DNA from: a virus
Length of the DNA: 64,000 nucleotides
Reading direction: 5' to 3' (one strand)
IMG/VR virus record: IMGVR_UViG_3300008119_000039
Location: 1 to 64,000 of that record
Shown: in pieces, positions 47,775 through 54,236 of the stretch
Position numbering within the stretch: the stretch's first letter is position 1
Layout: every line of letters begins with the position of its first letter
Program-made: the position numbers and the translations under genes
The notes under the pieces: model-generated
What the model was told of the DNA's origin: nothing
Databases searched by the model: none
The model's input: only the letters and a program-made list of their open reading frames with translations

Positions 47775-48164
47775 ATGGCATACTCAGATAAAGTAATAGA
47801 TCACTACGAAAACCCACGAAATGTGGGTTCTTTCTCCAAAGAAGAGGAAGGTGTAGGAACAGGCATGGTTGGCGCACCAGCGTGTGGCGACGTGATGAAA
47901 CTTCAAATTAAGGTGGATGCAGATGGCATTATTAGAGATGCTCGTTTCAAGACATATGGCTGCGGTTCAGCAATCGCCAGTTCGTCGCTGGTTACAGAGT
48001 TGGTTAAGGGTATGCACATTGATGCTGCTAGTAGCATATCTAACTCTGAAATCGCACAAGAACTAGCCTTACCTCCAGTAAAGATTCACTGCTCAATCCT
48101 AGCAGAAGATGCCATCAAAGCAGCAGTTGCAGATTATAAAGCAAAGAATGATAACACTAACTGA
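47775..48164 (+). CDS. iscU: IscU-like Fe-S cluster scaffold
   Basis: 129 aa. The three scaffold Cys are conserved: GAPACGDVMKLQIK, KTYGCGSAIASSSLV, and PVKIHCSILAEDAIKAA, with Asp in CGDV. MAYSDKVIDHYENPRNVGSF is the IscU N-terminus. It assembles 2Fe-2S clusters for delivery to apoproteins. The LPPVKIHC motif, recognised by HscA in bacteria, is present in near-standard form, so it may work with the host chaperone system. It overlaps an A-type carrier by 17 bases. Confidence 0.93.
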   Translation: MAYSDKVIDHYENPRNVGSFSKEEEGVGTGMVGAPACGDVMKLQIKVDADGIIRDARFKTYGCGSAIASSSLVTELVKGMHIDAASSISNSEIAQELALPPVKIHCSILAEDAIKAAVADYKAKNDNTN

Positions 48165-48468
48165 GATTGCAGCAGCAAAGATTACATCTCATCTATCTAA
48201 AAGAAAAACTGGAATTGGAATTAGGTTAGGTGTTAGAACAACAGGGTGTTCTGGCTTGGCTTACATTTTAGAATACGCTGACAAGTTGGAAGATACAGAT
48301 GTTGTTTATGAAGATCGTGGCATAAAATTGATTGTCGATCCAAAAAGTTTAGTATACCTAAGTGGAATGATAGTTGATTATGTACGAAATGGTCTGAACG
48401 AAGGATTTGAATTCAGTAACCCAAATGAACGTGACCGATGTGGTTGCGGAGAAAGTTTCAGGATATGA
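48148..48468 (+). CDS. A-type Fe-S carrier (IscA-like)
   Basis: 106 aa from ATG 48148. Cys ligands are in RTTGCSGLAYIL and RCGCGESF, the C-(x)60-65-C-G-C pattern of A-type carriers. GMIVDYVRNGLNEGFEFSNPNERD precedes them as in IscA. It can carry Fe-S clusters from IscU to targets. Overlaps IscU by 17 bases and the next carrier by four (ATGA), a tight operon. Confidence 0.92.
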   Translation: MITLTEIAAAKITSHLSKRKTGIGIRLGVRTTGCSGLAYILEYADKLEDTDVVYEDRGIKLIVDPKSLVYLSGMIVDYVRNGLNEGFEFSNPNERDRCGCGESFRI

Positions 48469-48770
48469 TAACAATCACAGAAAACGCTACTGCTAAAATT
48501 ACAGACTTGCTGGCTGAACACCAAGAACCATACATGCGCATTTCAGTTAAGGGTGGTGGATGTTCAGGTTTCTCATACGCATTTGGTTTTGAGTCACTTA
48601 AAGATGAAAGTGACTTTGAACTCGGTACAGTTCTTGTAGATTCTATGAGCATGCAATACTTGCAGGGTGGTACTGTTGACTATACTGAGGACTTGATGGG
48701 TGCTGCATTTAAAGTGTCTAATCCAAACGCAACTTCTACTTGTGGTTGTGGCTCCAGCTTTGCAGCATAA
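48465..48770 (+). CDS. A-type Fe-S carrier (ErpA/IscA-like), second copy
   Basis: 101 aa from ATG 48465. Cys ligands lie in GGGCSGFSYAF and STCGCGSSF. LVDSMSMQYLQGGTVDYTEDLMGAAFKVSNPNA is the standard A-type middle. It differs from the preceding copy in most positions, so the two are not a recent duplication. IscU with two A-type carriers is a rare set on a phage genome. Confidence 0.92.
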   Translation: MITITENATAKITDLLAEHQEPYMRISVKGGGCSGFSYAFGFESLKDESDFELGTVLVDSMSMQYLQGGTVDYTEDLMGAAFKVSNPNATSTCGCGSSFAA

Positions 48771-48775
48771 AATAC

Positions 48776-48804
48776 TTTACTTTAATTCAATAAAGGTGTA
48801 TAAT
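48776..48804 (+). promoter_or_regulatory. Sigma70-like promoter before the tRNA array
   Basis: TTTACT (48776-48781), 17 nt, TATAAT (48799-48804). It lies right after the carrier gene and upstream of two tiny ORFs and the first tRNA. Confidence 0.85.
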
Positions 48805-48822
48805 TCTTACGTGAACTCGAAA

Positions 48823-48924
48823 ATGATATCCTTAGGTAATAAGCATCTACCACTACTAAGTGGTTGGGGATGTCCACACCCACAGTATACATTTGCGATT
48901 GAGTTAGATAGTGGGGTTCTGTAA
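48823..48924 (+). CDS. Tiny ORF (33 aa) at the start of the tRNA transcript
   Basis: MISLGNKHLPLLSGWGCPHPQYTF opens a 33-codon frame that starts about 18 bases after the -10 box. An in-frame GTG at 48811 could lengthen it. No clear ribosome site. It may be a leader peptide or non-functional. Confidence 0.35.
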   Translation: MISLGNKHLPLLSGWGCPHPQYTFAIELDSGVL

Positions 48925-48952
48925 ATGTCTCAATATAACTAAGGAGAAACAT

Positions 48953-49000
48953 ATGTCAGTAGAAGAATATTGGAAATGGATTCACGATAACGTACAATAA
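48953..49000 (+). CDS. 15-codon ORF with strong ribosome site
   Basis: MSVEEYWKWIHDNVQ, preceded by AAGGAGAAACAT, a consensus Shine-Dalgarno at ideal spacing. It ends six bases before tRNA-Leu. The strong ribosome site suggests that it is translated. Confidence 0.45.
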   Translation: MSVEEYWKWIHDNVQ

Positions 49001-49006
49001 AAATTT

Positions 49007-49091
49007 GCGACTGTGGTGAAATAGGTAGACACAAGAGACTTAAAATCTCTCGCTGCAGAGCGTACCAGTTCGATTCTGGTCAGTCGCACCA
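49007..49091 (+). tRNA. tRNA-Leu (anticodon TAA)
   Basis: Acceptor GCGACTG/CAGTCGC, loop CTTAAAA gives anticodon TAA, long class II variable arm, encoded CCA. First of the array. Confidence 0.93.
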
Positions 49092-49096
49092 AATTT

Positions 49097-49173
49097 GTCT
49101 CGTTAGCTCAGTTGGATAGAGCAACAGCCTTCTAAGCTGTGGGTCAGGAGTTCGAATCTCTTACGAGACGCCA
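49097..49173 (+). tRNA. tRNA-Arg (anticodon TCT)
   Basis: Acceptor GTCTCGT/ACGAGAC, anticodon loop CTTCTAA on stem ACAGC/GCTGT, T-arm with TTCGAAT, discriminator G, encoded CCA. Confidence 0.93.
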
Positions 49174-49180
49174 AGTTGTT

Positions 49181-49255
49181 GGGCTGATAGCTTAATGGTA
49201 AAGCGTTCGACTCATAATCGATTGAGTGAGAGTTCAATTCTCTCTCAGCCCACCA
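49181..49255 (+). tRNA. tRNA with anticodon CAT (elongator Met or Ile2)
   Basis: Acceptor GGGCTGA/TCAGCCC, D-stem GCTT/AAGC, anticodon loop CTCATAA, T-stem GAGAG/CTCTC, encoded CCA. Elongator Met and lysidine-modified Ile share this anticodon and cannot be told apart by eye. The minus-strand gene 49245-49733 ends inside its 3' half. Confidence 0.88.
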
Positions 49256-49733
49256 CTACTTTAATTGGGAAAGGTTTTCTAGAGTTTGCGTATTCTTTTG
49301 CAAAAGGAACTGTTGAGCAACCATTTGTTTCGTCGCATTTGCCAGCGAATCGCTCGCATGTATTTGTAAGACAGTTAGTTAATTGCCTTACAGGTAATCC
49401 AGTTATAATGTTTATAACTTCTACTTTTGAAAGTATTTTATTTTGTTGATTCCAAACTCTTGCCTCATCTCTAATGAGTTCAGTAGAATCTACGTAATCA
49501 ACAAAGAAATCTCTGGCATAAGTAACAGTTTTAAATATACCTAGTTTTGTATGAAGAACATAGTTGTCTTCTTCATCTCGTTCTCGAGTGACTTCTAATT
49601 TATGTTTAAAGAAATACTTTTTATTTTTAATCAGTAAGTTTTGCATTAATGTGTTCATTTCTTGAACATCACCAACGTCACGATGAAAAAGATCTTCTTT
49701 TGTGTTTATAAGTTTCATTGATAAAAGATACAT
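49245..49733 (-). CDS. Lone minus-strand gene with Cys-rich C-terminus
   Basis: 162 aa on the minus strand, running against the tRNA genes that flank it. The start (49733) has a strong site GGGAGAAAT directly upstream on that strand, so it is translated. N-terminal part is charged and helical (MYLLSMKLINTKEDLFHRDV). The C-terminal third holds four or five Cys (NCLTNTCERFAGKCDETNGC), likely a metal site or disulfides. The stop TGA is built from bases of the tRNA with anticodon CAT. The only convincing minus-strand gene in the 64 kb. No family recognised. Confidence 0.7.
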   Translation of the reverse strand: MYLLSMKLINTKEDLFHRDVGDVQEMNTLMQNLLIKNKKYFFKHKLEVTRERDEEDNYVLHTKLGIFKTVTYARDFFVDYVDSTELIRDEARVWNQQNKILSKVEVINIITGLPVRQLTNCLTNTCERFAGKCDETNGCSTVPFAKEYANSRKPFPIKVVVG

Positions 49734-49754
49734 ATTTCTCCCAAGTAGTTTTAT

Positions 49755-49831
49755 GTGGGTGTGCTGCTGAATGGTTAGGCGACGGATTGCAAATCCGTTT
49801 TATGCAGGTTCAAGTCCTGTCACCCACTCCA
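49755..49831 (+). tRNA. tRNA-Cys (anticodon GCA)
   Basis: Acceptor GTGGGTG/CACCCAC, anticodon stem ACGGA/TCCGT with loop TTGCAAA, T-arm TTCAAGT, discriminator U as in tRNA-Cys, encoded CCA. Confidence 0.92.
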
Positions 49832-49840
49832 AAATAATAT

Positions 49841-49869
49841 TTTACTTTAATTCACTTTTAAAGTATAAT
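49841..49869 (+). promoter_or_regulatory. Sigma70-like promoter inside the tRNA array
   Basis: TTTACT (49841-49846), 17 nt, TATAAT (49864-49869), directly before tRNA-Glu. It restarts transcription past the opposing minus-strand gene. Confidence 0.85.
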
Positions 49870-49890
49870 TGTATTTAGTTAGTTATTAAT

Positions 49891-49966
49891 GCTCGGTTCG
49901 TCTATCGGTCTAGGACACTGCCCTTTCACGGCAGGAAGAGGGGTTCGATTCCCCTACCGAGTACCA
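49891..49966 (+). tRNA. tRNA-Glu (anticodon TTC)
   Basis: Anticodon stem CTGCC/GGCAG, loop CTTTCAC, T-arm GGGG-TTCGATT-CCCC, encoded CCA. The acceptor has a G:U-type first pair. Confidence 0.9.
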
Positions 49967-49967
49967 T

Positions 49968-50052
49968 GGAGATGTAGGAAAATTGGTAACCCCAGCTGAC
50001 TGTAAATCAGCCACCTCTGGTATTGTTGGTTCAAGTCCAGCCATCTCCACCA
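49968..50052 (+). tRNA. tRNA-Tyr (anticodon GTA)
   Basis: Acceptor GGAGATG/CATCTCC, anticodon stem GCTGA/TCAGC, loop CTGTAAA, class II long variable arm as in bacterial tRNA-Tyr, encoded CCA. Confidence 0.92.
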
Positions 50053-50273
50053 AATCTCGTCGGTAGCAAACGTGATTGCTATAGCTTACTCAGTTTCATC
50101 GAGTCGGAGGTGGTCATCCGTAAAGCAGAGTGCCCAGTATTTTCCAGGAAAAATACATAAAAGGGAGTCCGAACCACTGGATAGAACTGTAACTATCAAG
50201 AGATCAAAACACAGTGACAGAGTGTGCAACTCAAGTAGGGGCGATGTGGAAGTTGTAGCCTACACCAAATTAT
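50053..50273 (+). other. Unexplained structured segment between tRNA genes
   Basis: 221 bases with no convincing gene. Pairings seen by eye: GTATTTT/AAAATAC-type stem around 50138-50158, GTGGT with ACCAC bridging about 50110 and 50176, CGGA/TCCG, and near the end GTGT/ACAC, CAACT/AGTTG and GTAGG/CCTAC nested. It ends GCCTACACCA, like a tRNA 3' end, but no matching 5' half is seen. A small RNA or decayed tRNA is possible. Confidence 0.3.
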
Positions 50274-50347
50274 AGCGGATTAGAGAAACGGTATCTCGGA
50301 AGTTTCATATGCTTCAGTTGTTGGTTCGATTCCAGCATCCGCAACCA
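50274..50347 (+). tRNA. Initiator-like tRNA with anticodon CAT and A1:A72 mismatch
   Basis: Position 1 is A facing A72 (no pair), followed by GCGGAT/ATCCGC. The D-stem GAGA/TCTC gives A11:U24 (purine:pyrimidine), a mark of bacterial initiators. The end GCAACCA equals that of tRNA-fMet. The anticodon stem GAAGT/GCTTC lacks the three G:C pairs of initiators and the loop is TTCATAT, so it is divergent. T-arm GTTGG/CCAGC is good. Confidence 0.7.
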
Positions 50348-50374
50348 AACATAAGTAGTAGTGAGCGCAAGTGG

Positions 50375-50448
50375 TGGAATGGTATACACGCTGGTCTTAG
50401 AAGCCAGTTCCGAAGGGATTGAGAGTTCGAGTCTCTCCTTGCGCACCA
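50375..50448 (+). tRNA. tRNA-Leu (anticodon TAG)
   Basis: Acceptor GCGCAAG/CTTGCGC, anticodon stem CTGGT/GCCAG, loop CTTAGAA, variable arm TTCCGAAGGGATT, T-arm GAGAG-TTCGAGT-CTCTC, encoded CCA. Second leucine tRNA. Confidence 0.9.
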
Positions 50449-50475
50449 AATAACAATAACTGAAAGAGGTTAATC

Positions 50476-50652
50476 ATGGCAACAAAAGGTGGTAATCAAA
50501 AAACTCGTAAAGCAGATCCAATGAAAACCAAGACTGGCAAAGATCGTCTTGGTCCATTAAATGTTGCACAGTTGACTGCATTAAAAGAAAGAACTTCTCA
50601 TAAGAAAACAATTGCCAAGATTCAAAAAGAAATAGATCGTAAATCAAAGTAA
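50476..50652 (+). CDS. Small basic protein (58 aa)
   Basis: MATKGGNQKTRKADPMKTK opens the frame; KDRLGPLNVAQLTALKERTSHKKT and IAKIQKEIDRKSK fill the rest. Strongly basic, one helix predicted in the middle. GAAAGAGG lies upstream of the ATG. It stands between tRNA genes, and I recall similar short basic proteins in other phages. May bind nucleic acid. Confidence 0.65.
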   Translation: MATKGGNQKTRKADPMKTKTGKDRLGPLNVAQLTALKERTSHKKTIAKIQKEIDRKSK

Positions 50653-50677
50653 AGAATATTCCGCAGTAGTTTAGTTT

Positions 50678-50753
50678 GCCCCAGTAGCTCATTTGGTAGA
50701 GCAACTGATTAGTAATCAGTAGGTGGGCGGTTCGAATCCGTCCTGGGGCACCA
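50678..50753 (+). tRNA. tRNA-Thr with anticodon AGT
   Basis: Acceptor GCCCCAG/CTGGGGC, D-stem GCTC/GAGC, anticodon stem ACTGA/TCAGT, loop TTAGTAA, T-arm GGCGG-TTCGAAT-CCGTC, encoded CCA. The wobble base is A34, which bacteria almost never use outside tRNA-Arg(ACG). Confidence 0.88.
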
Positions 50754-50757
50754 ATAT

Positions 50758-50831
50758 GTCTCGATGGTGTAATGGCAGCATAAGTGTCTCCAAAACACTT
50801 GGTTGGGGTTCGAGTCCCTATCGGGATGCCA
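50758..50831 (+). tRNA. tRNA-Trp (anticodon CCA)
   Basis: Anticodon stem AGTGT/ACACT with loop CTCCAAA, T-arm TGGGG-TTCGAGT-CCCTA, discriminator G as in tRNA-Trp, encoded CCA. D-arm is irregular. Confidence 0.85.
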
Positions 50832-50836
50832 AATAT

Positions 50837-50910
50837 GCAGGTAAGCCTAAGGTGGGACGCCAGCCTTCCAAGCTGCGCTGAGTGGAGTTCGATTCTCCCT
50901 ACCTGCTCCA
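50837..50910 (+). tRNA. tRNA-Gly (anticodon TCC)
   Basis: Acceptor GCAGGTA/TACCTGC, loop CTTCCAA on an anticodon stem with one C:C mismatch, T-arm with TTCGATT, discriminator U, encoded CCA. Last of the array. Confidence 0.82.
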
Positions 50911-50930
50911 ATTTTTTAATGGAGTGTAAT

Positions 50931-51413
50931 ATGAAACGTATCGACATCGATGAAGTAAAACAATTCATCGAAGCACAGAGTCCCAGCACTAAGATCTATA
51001 TCGGTGGTGACTCTGACAGATTTCTTATCGGAAAAGATTGGTACGCAGATTACACACTTGCCATTGTTGTTCATATTAATGGTAATAATGGATGTAAAAT
51101 ATTTGGCGAAGTTCATCGTGAGCGTGACTACGACCAGAGAAGAGATAAACCACGTATGCGTTTAATGAATGAAGTTTATAAGATTGCTGACTTGTATTTA
51201 AAATTACATGATGTATTAGAAGATCGTCAGGTAGAAGTACACCTAGATATTAACCCAAACGAAATGTATGGTTCGTCATGCGTTATCAATGAAGCAGTTG
51301 GATATATTCGTGGAATGTGCAACGTAATTCCAATGGTTAAACCAAATGCATTCGCTGCTAGTTACTGTGCAGATCGTATGAAACAAATTATGTCTGACCG
51401 TAAGGCAGCATAA
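50931..51413 (+). CDS. YkuK-like RNase H-fold protein
   Basis: 160 aa from ATG 50931 with GGAG upstream. STKIYIGGDSDRFLIG near residue 18 is the first acidic strand, YTLAIVVHI the second, VEVHLDINPNEMYGSS the third with Asp, and NAFAASYCADRM the C-terminal helix. This matches the YkuK/DUF458 branch of RNase H-like proteins. Nuclease activity is not proven for the branch. It follows the tRNA array. Confidence 0.75.
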   Translation: MKRIDIDEVKQFIEAQSPSTKIYIGGDSDRFLIGKDWYADYTLAIVVHINGNNGCKIFGEVHRERDYDQRRDKPRMRLMNEVYKIADLYLKLHDVLEDRQVEVHLDINPNEMYGSSCVINEAVGYIRGMCNVIPMVKPNAFAASYCADRMKQIMSDRKAA

Positions 51414-51416
51414 ATA
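51409..51416 (+). promoter_or_regulatory. T4-late-like promoter box CATAAATA
   Basis: CATAAATA at the stop of the previous gene, 24 nt before ATG 51440. Confidence 0.4.
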
Positions 51417-51439
51417 TATACATTGATAACTGAGGTGAT

Positions 51440-52174
51440 ATGAAAACATATAGTGTTGAAACTTACGATGACTTGATACCTGACGATCTTAGATGGAGAG
51501 TCTGGGAATATATTCAAAATCAAACATTTCATGCTACCCGCAAAGATGTGTCCTACCCAACTCCTGGACACATCATTCACTATAAACCTATCGATAACAA
51601 GAAAGAATATCTTGACGATAGCGTACCTTCAGTAAACAATCAATACATGCATCGTTGTGTCTTTGGCGATTCCGAAAATGAATTGTTGTTTAAACACAAA
51701 GTTATACACGAACTTTGGAAAACAATAAACAAGTCTACAGGTAACAAGTATGAGATAGCTGGAGACCAAGAAGGTATTGCAGATACTCCACCAAGATTGG
51801 CTCGTGTTTATTGTAATGCTCAACCAGAAGAAACTATTAAACGAAGTCATGGCATACATAGAGATACCATTGACCTAGATGAAACAAAACATTTCACATT
51901 AATGTATATTGCCAATCTACATTGGTATCCAACATGGATGGCAGAAAATGTTTTTTATTCAGAAGATGCTAGTACAAGTGATAATCAAATCTGGCAACGT
52001 GGTTACGGACAATCTCGAGGTTTCCCTGTTGGATGGCCATATAAAATAGTTTCTCCTGTTGCTGGACGTGTAATCATTTATGACGGAAGAGCATTGCATA
52101 CTACAAAACCATGTGCCCCATGGGCTGACGAAATGCGTTATGCTGTAATTTTTAGAATTCGTGAAAAGGATTGA
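51440..52174 (+). CDS. 2OG-Fe(II) oxygenase (HRD...H type)
   Basis: 244 aa. SHGIHRDTIDL gives HxD (H-R-D), LMYIANLHW the next strand, GRVIIYDGRALHTTKPC the distal His, and MRYAVIFRI the 2OG Arg. First gene of a run of four oxygenase-type proteins and two methyltransferases. A GAGG ribosome site lies upstream. Substrate unknown. Confidence 0.75.
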   Translation: MKTYSVETYDDLIPDDLRWRVWEYIQNQTFHATRKDVSYPTPGHIIHYKPIDNKKEYLDDSVPSVNNQYMHRCVFGDSENELLFKHKVIHELWKTINKSTGNKYEIAGDQEGIADTPPRLARVYCNAQPEETIKRSHGIHRDTIDLDETKHFTLMYIANLHWYPTWMAENVFYSEDASTSDNQIWQRGYGQSRGFPVGWPYKIVSPVAGRVIIYDGRALHTTKPCAPWADEMRYAVIFRIREKD

Positions 52175-52175
52175 T

Positions 52176-52868
52176 ATGGAATCTATGGAACAAAAACCAA
52201 TTACTTATGTAAAACATAATGATGAGGTTATTGATGAAGTACACAATCTCTGGCAAACTCCAGTAATTACTGCCAGACCATTTAGTGAAGACTTTATCTG
52301 TCAACTAGAAGAAGATGTAAAGTATCTGTTAAAACCTGGAGCACCTGCCACACTAAACAAAACTAATATCTGGGAATTGCCTGATCTACCTGATAGCTTT
52401 AGGGAAGTAGAGAAAAAGTTTATCGAACTAACAGACAAGTACTATCGTCCACTAACAGAAATGCCCTTACCACCACTGTACTGTTCAAAGGGTTACTTCA
52501 GAGATATTAAACAGAATAGTATATATCGTATTTCACCACATAAGCATGCTCAGACATTGGGTGTTGGTATAATCTATCTTACTGTGCCAAAACGCAATGC
52601 TGGTAATCTAGTTTTACTGGACCCTCGTGGTGGCGTTATGTGGCACAATCAATTCACGCCATTTAAACGTATTGCTGTTGAGCGTGGTTTGCTGGTTATT
52701 CATCCAGGATATCTCGTACACTTTGTGGAACCAACTGATTATGACAACGCTAGATATGATTATAGAAATGCATTGGTTTCTAATATTCACTGGAAGCACG
52801 CTGACTTTATTAAAGAACTTGAAAAGAATGAAGAATCCGTTTTTAAAATGGGGAGCATAGAAGTATGA
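52176..52868 (+). CDS. 2OG-Fe(II) oxygenase (LLDPRGG paralogue)
   Basis: 230 aa from ATG 52176. SPHKHAQTLGVGIIYLTV supplies the first His, LVLLDPRGGVMWHN the signature strand, LVIHPGYLVHFVEPT the distal His, and YRNALVSNIHW the end strand. Close in form to 43672. One base separates it from the previous stop. Paralogy within the genome suggests separate substrates. Confidence 0.75.
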   Translation: MESMEQKPITYVKHNDEVIDEVHNLWQTPVITARPFSEDFICQLEEDVKYLLKPGAPATLNKTNIWELPDLPDSFREVEKKFIELTDKYYRPLTEMPLPPLYCSKGYFRDIKQNSIYRISPHKHAQTLGVGIIYLTVPKRNAGNLVLLDPRGGVMWHNQFTPFKRIAVERGLLVIHPGYLVHFVEPTDYDNARYDYRNALVSNIHWKHADFIKELEKNEESVFKMGSIEV

Positions 52869-53509
52869 TAAAGGTTAATATACCTCCTAGAAAAAAATCA
52901 AATCCTGGGGATACTGTAGAAACAGAATTTCTTTTTAAAATTTTGCCAGATTTACCACATCCACCTGAAGAGTTATTGCGTCAAAACTTAGCCACAAATA
53001 AACACAATAACATACCACAAATTCCGCACTTTGATGGATTCAAACGGGAAGATGGACAAACTGTTTCTCCAGAAATCAAAGCGTGGTTGTGTCCAGATAA
53101 TTTAGATAAATGGGTACAGGACAATATTGGTCCAACCAATCGTGGATTGATATATCGTAAAGTCTTGATTCAAGATGATAAGAAATTTTACCCACCACAT
53201 ATAGATGTAAATCGTAAATTTGTTATGCTCTATAATTTGGTGGATTCGGGTGGTGAGTTTTGTTACTGGCAAGAAAAGAACTTGCCTGTTATAAGAAGTA
53301 TGCTAACTCGTGCTATGTGTTTTGATTATTCACAATTAACATTGATTGAGAAGTTTGTTCCACCAGTTAGAACTTGGTACCTAACTAATGTTCAAGCATT
53401 ACACAGTGTTGAGAACTTATCTGCAGTTAGAGAGAATATTCAGTTTAATCTTGAGCCATGGGATCCGTTGGTAGTTGAACATTTAAAACCTATTAATAGA
53501 AATGTTTGA
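52865..53509 (+). CDS. Aspartyl-hydroxylase-like 2OG oxygenase
   Basis: 214 aa. PPHIDVNRKFVMLYNLVDSGGE holds HxD (H-I-D), and WYLTNVQALHSVENLSAVRENIQFNLE the distal His and 2OG Arg. The N-terminal 90 residues are extended and Pro-rich. Overlaps the neighbours by four and eight bases, so the operon is continuous. Substrate unknown. Confidence 0.7.
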   Translation: MIKVNIPPRKKSNPGDTVETEFLFKILPDLPHPPEELLRQNLATNKHNNIPQIPHFDGFKREDGQTVSPEIKAWLCPDNLDKWVQDNIGPTNRGLIYRKVLIQDDKKFYPPHIDVNRKFVMLYNLVDSGGEFCYWQEKNLPVIRSMLTRAMCFDYSQLTLIEKFVPPVRTWYLTNVQALHSVENLSAVRENIQFNLEPWDPLVVEHLKPINRNV

Positions 53510-54236
53510 GCAGTTTATTGAATCCGATGTTAGGAAGACTAGATTACATTTACCTGTAAATGAAGAGTCTGTTAGTAAAAAACTAACTGCCATGCTACCC
53601 AGCGATATAATTGATAATGCTACTATTTTAGATTTAGGATGTGCAACAGGTTCAGCTGGACATTGGTGCAATTTAAACAAATGTAAAAGTTATACTGGTG
53701 TAGAATTACAAGATAATTATTATAGAACAGCAAAACAGCTTTTACCAGATTCAGAAATCGTACAGAGTGATGTAATTGAGTTTTTAAAAACCACAGATAG
53801 AAATTGGGAAGTTGTAATTGCCGCTGGTTTATTGCATGGTGTGTTCAATCCATTTGAAATCATTTCATTGATAGACAAAGTAGCTACTGATTATATTATC
53901 ATTGAAAATAATGAAACAGTTGAAGGTAAAATTCCAAGCATTCATTTCCGCAAAACCAATATGGTTAATGATACCGATATGAATAATCCCTACTATGGAT
54001 ATGCTACTTATATTGGTAGTTCTGCTCTTGAGTTTATTATGAATGAATATGGTTGGGTGGGTACTAGAGTTTATCCTGAAGAACTAATTAATGGAATAGA
54101 TCCATATCACCACAAAACAGTTTTTGATCCTAGTATTCCTGAACACGTACATAGATACATATACATCTTTCAAAGATCTAATACCATAAAGCAATCACTT
54201 GAGCATTTAGTAAGGAATTCAAATGTGGAAGTTTGA
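53502..54236 (+). CDS. SAM-dependent methyltransferase
   Basis: 244 aa. ATILDLGCATGSAGHW near residue 43 is motif I of class I methyltransferases, YTGVELQDNYYRTAK the acidic loop, SEIVQSDVIEF motif II and VVIAAGLLHGV motif IV. The C-terminal 100 residues are a substrate domain of unknown type. It overlaps the oxygenase before it and the CmoA-like gene after it. Target could be nucleic acid, protein or small molecule. Confidence 0.8.
   Translation: MFEQFIESDVRKTRLHLPVNEESVSKKLTAMLPSDIIDNATILDLGCATGSAGHWCNLNKCKSYTGVELQDNYYRTAKQLLPDSEIVQSDVIEFLKTTDRNWEVVIAAGLLHGVFNPFEIISLIDKVATDYIIIENNETVEGKIPSIHFRKTNMVNDTDMNNPYYGYATYIGSSALEFIMNEYGWVGTRVYPEELINGIDPYHHKTVFDPSIPEHVHRYIYIFQRSNTIKQSLEHLVRNSNVEV

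Noticed and set aside
48925-48942. Five-codon ORF MSQYN
   Set aside because: Too short to support without expression data.
50072-50275. GTG-started 67-codon + strand frame between tRNA genes
   Set aside because: No ribosome site, odd composition and it runs into the following tRNA; the segment is better read as structured non-coding DNA.
50053-50347. Group I intron or intron-split tRNA
   Set aside because: No conserved core elements (such as P7/P3 sequences) recognised, and the tRNA at 50274 is complete without the upstream part.
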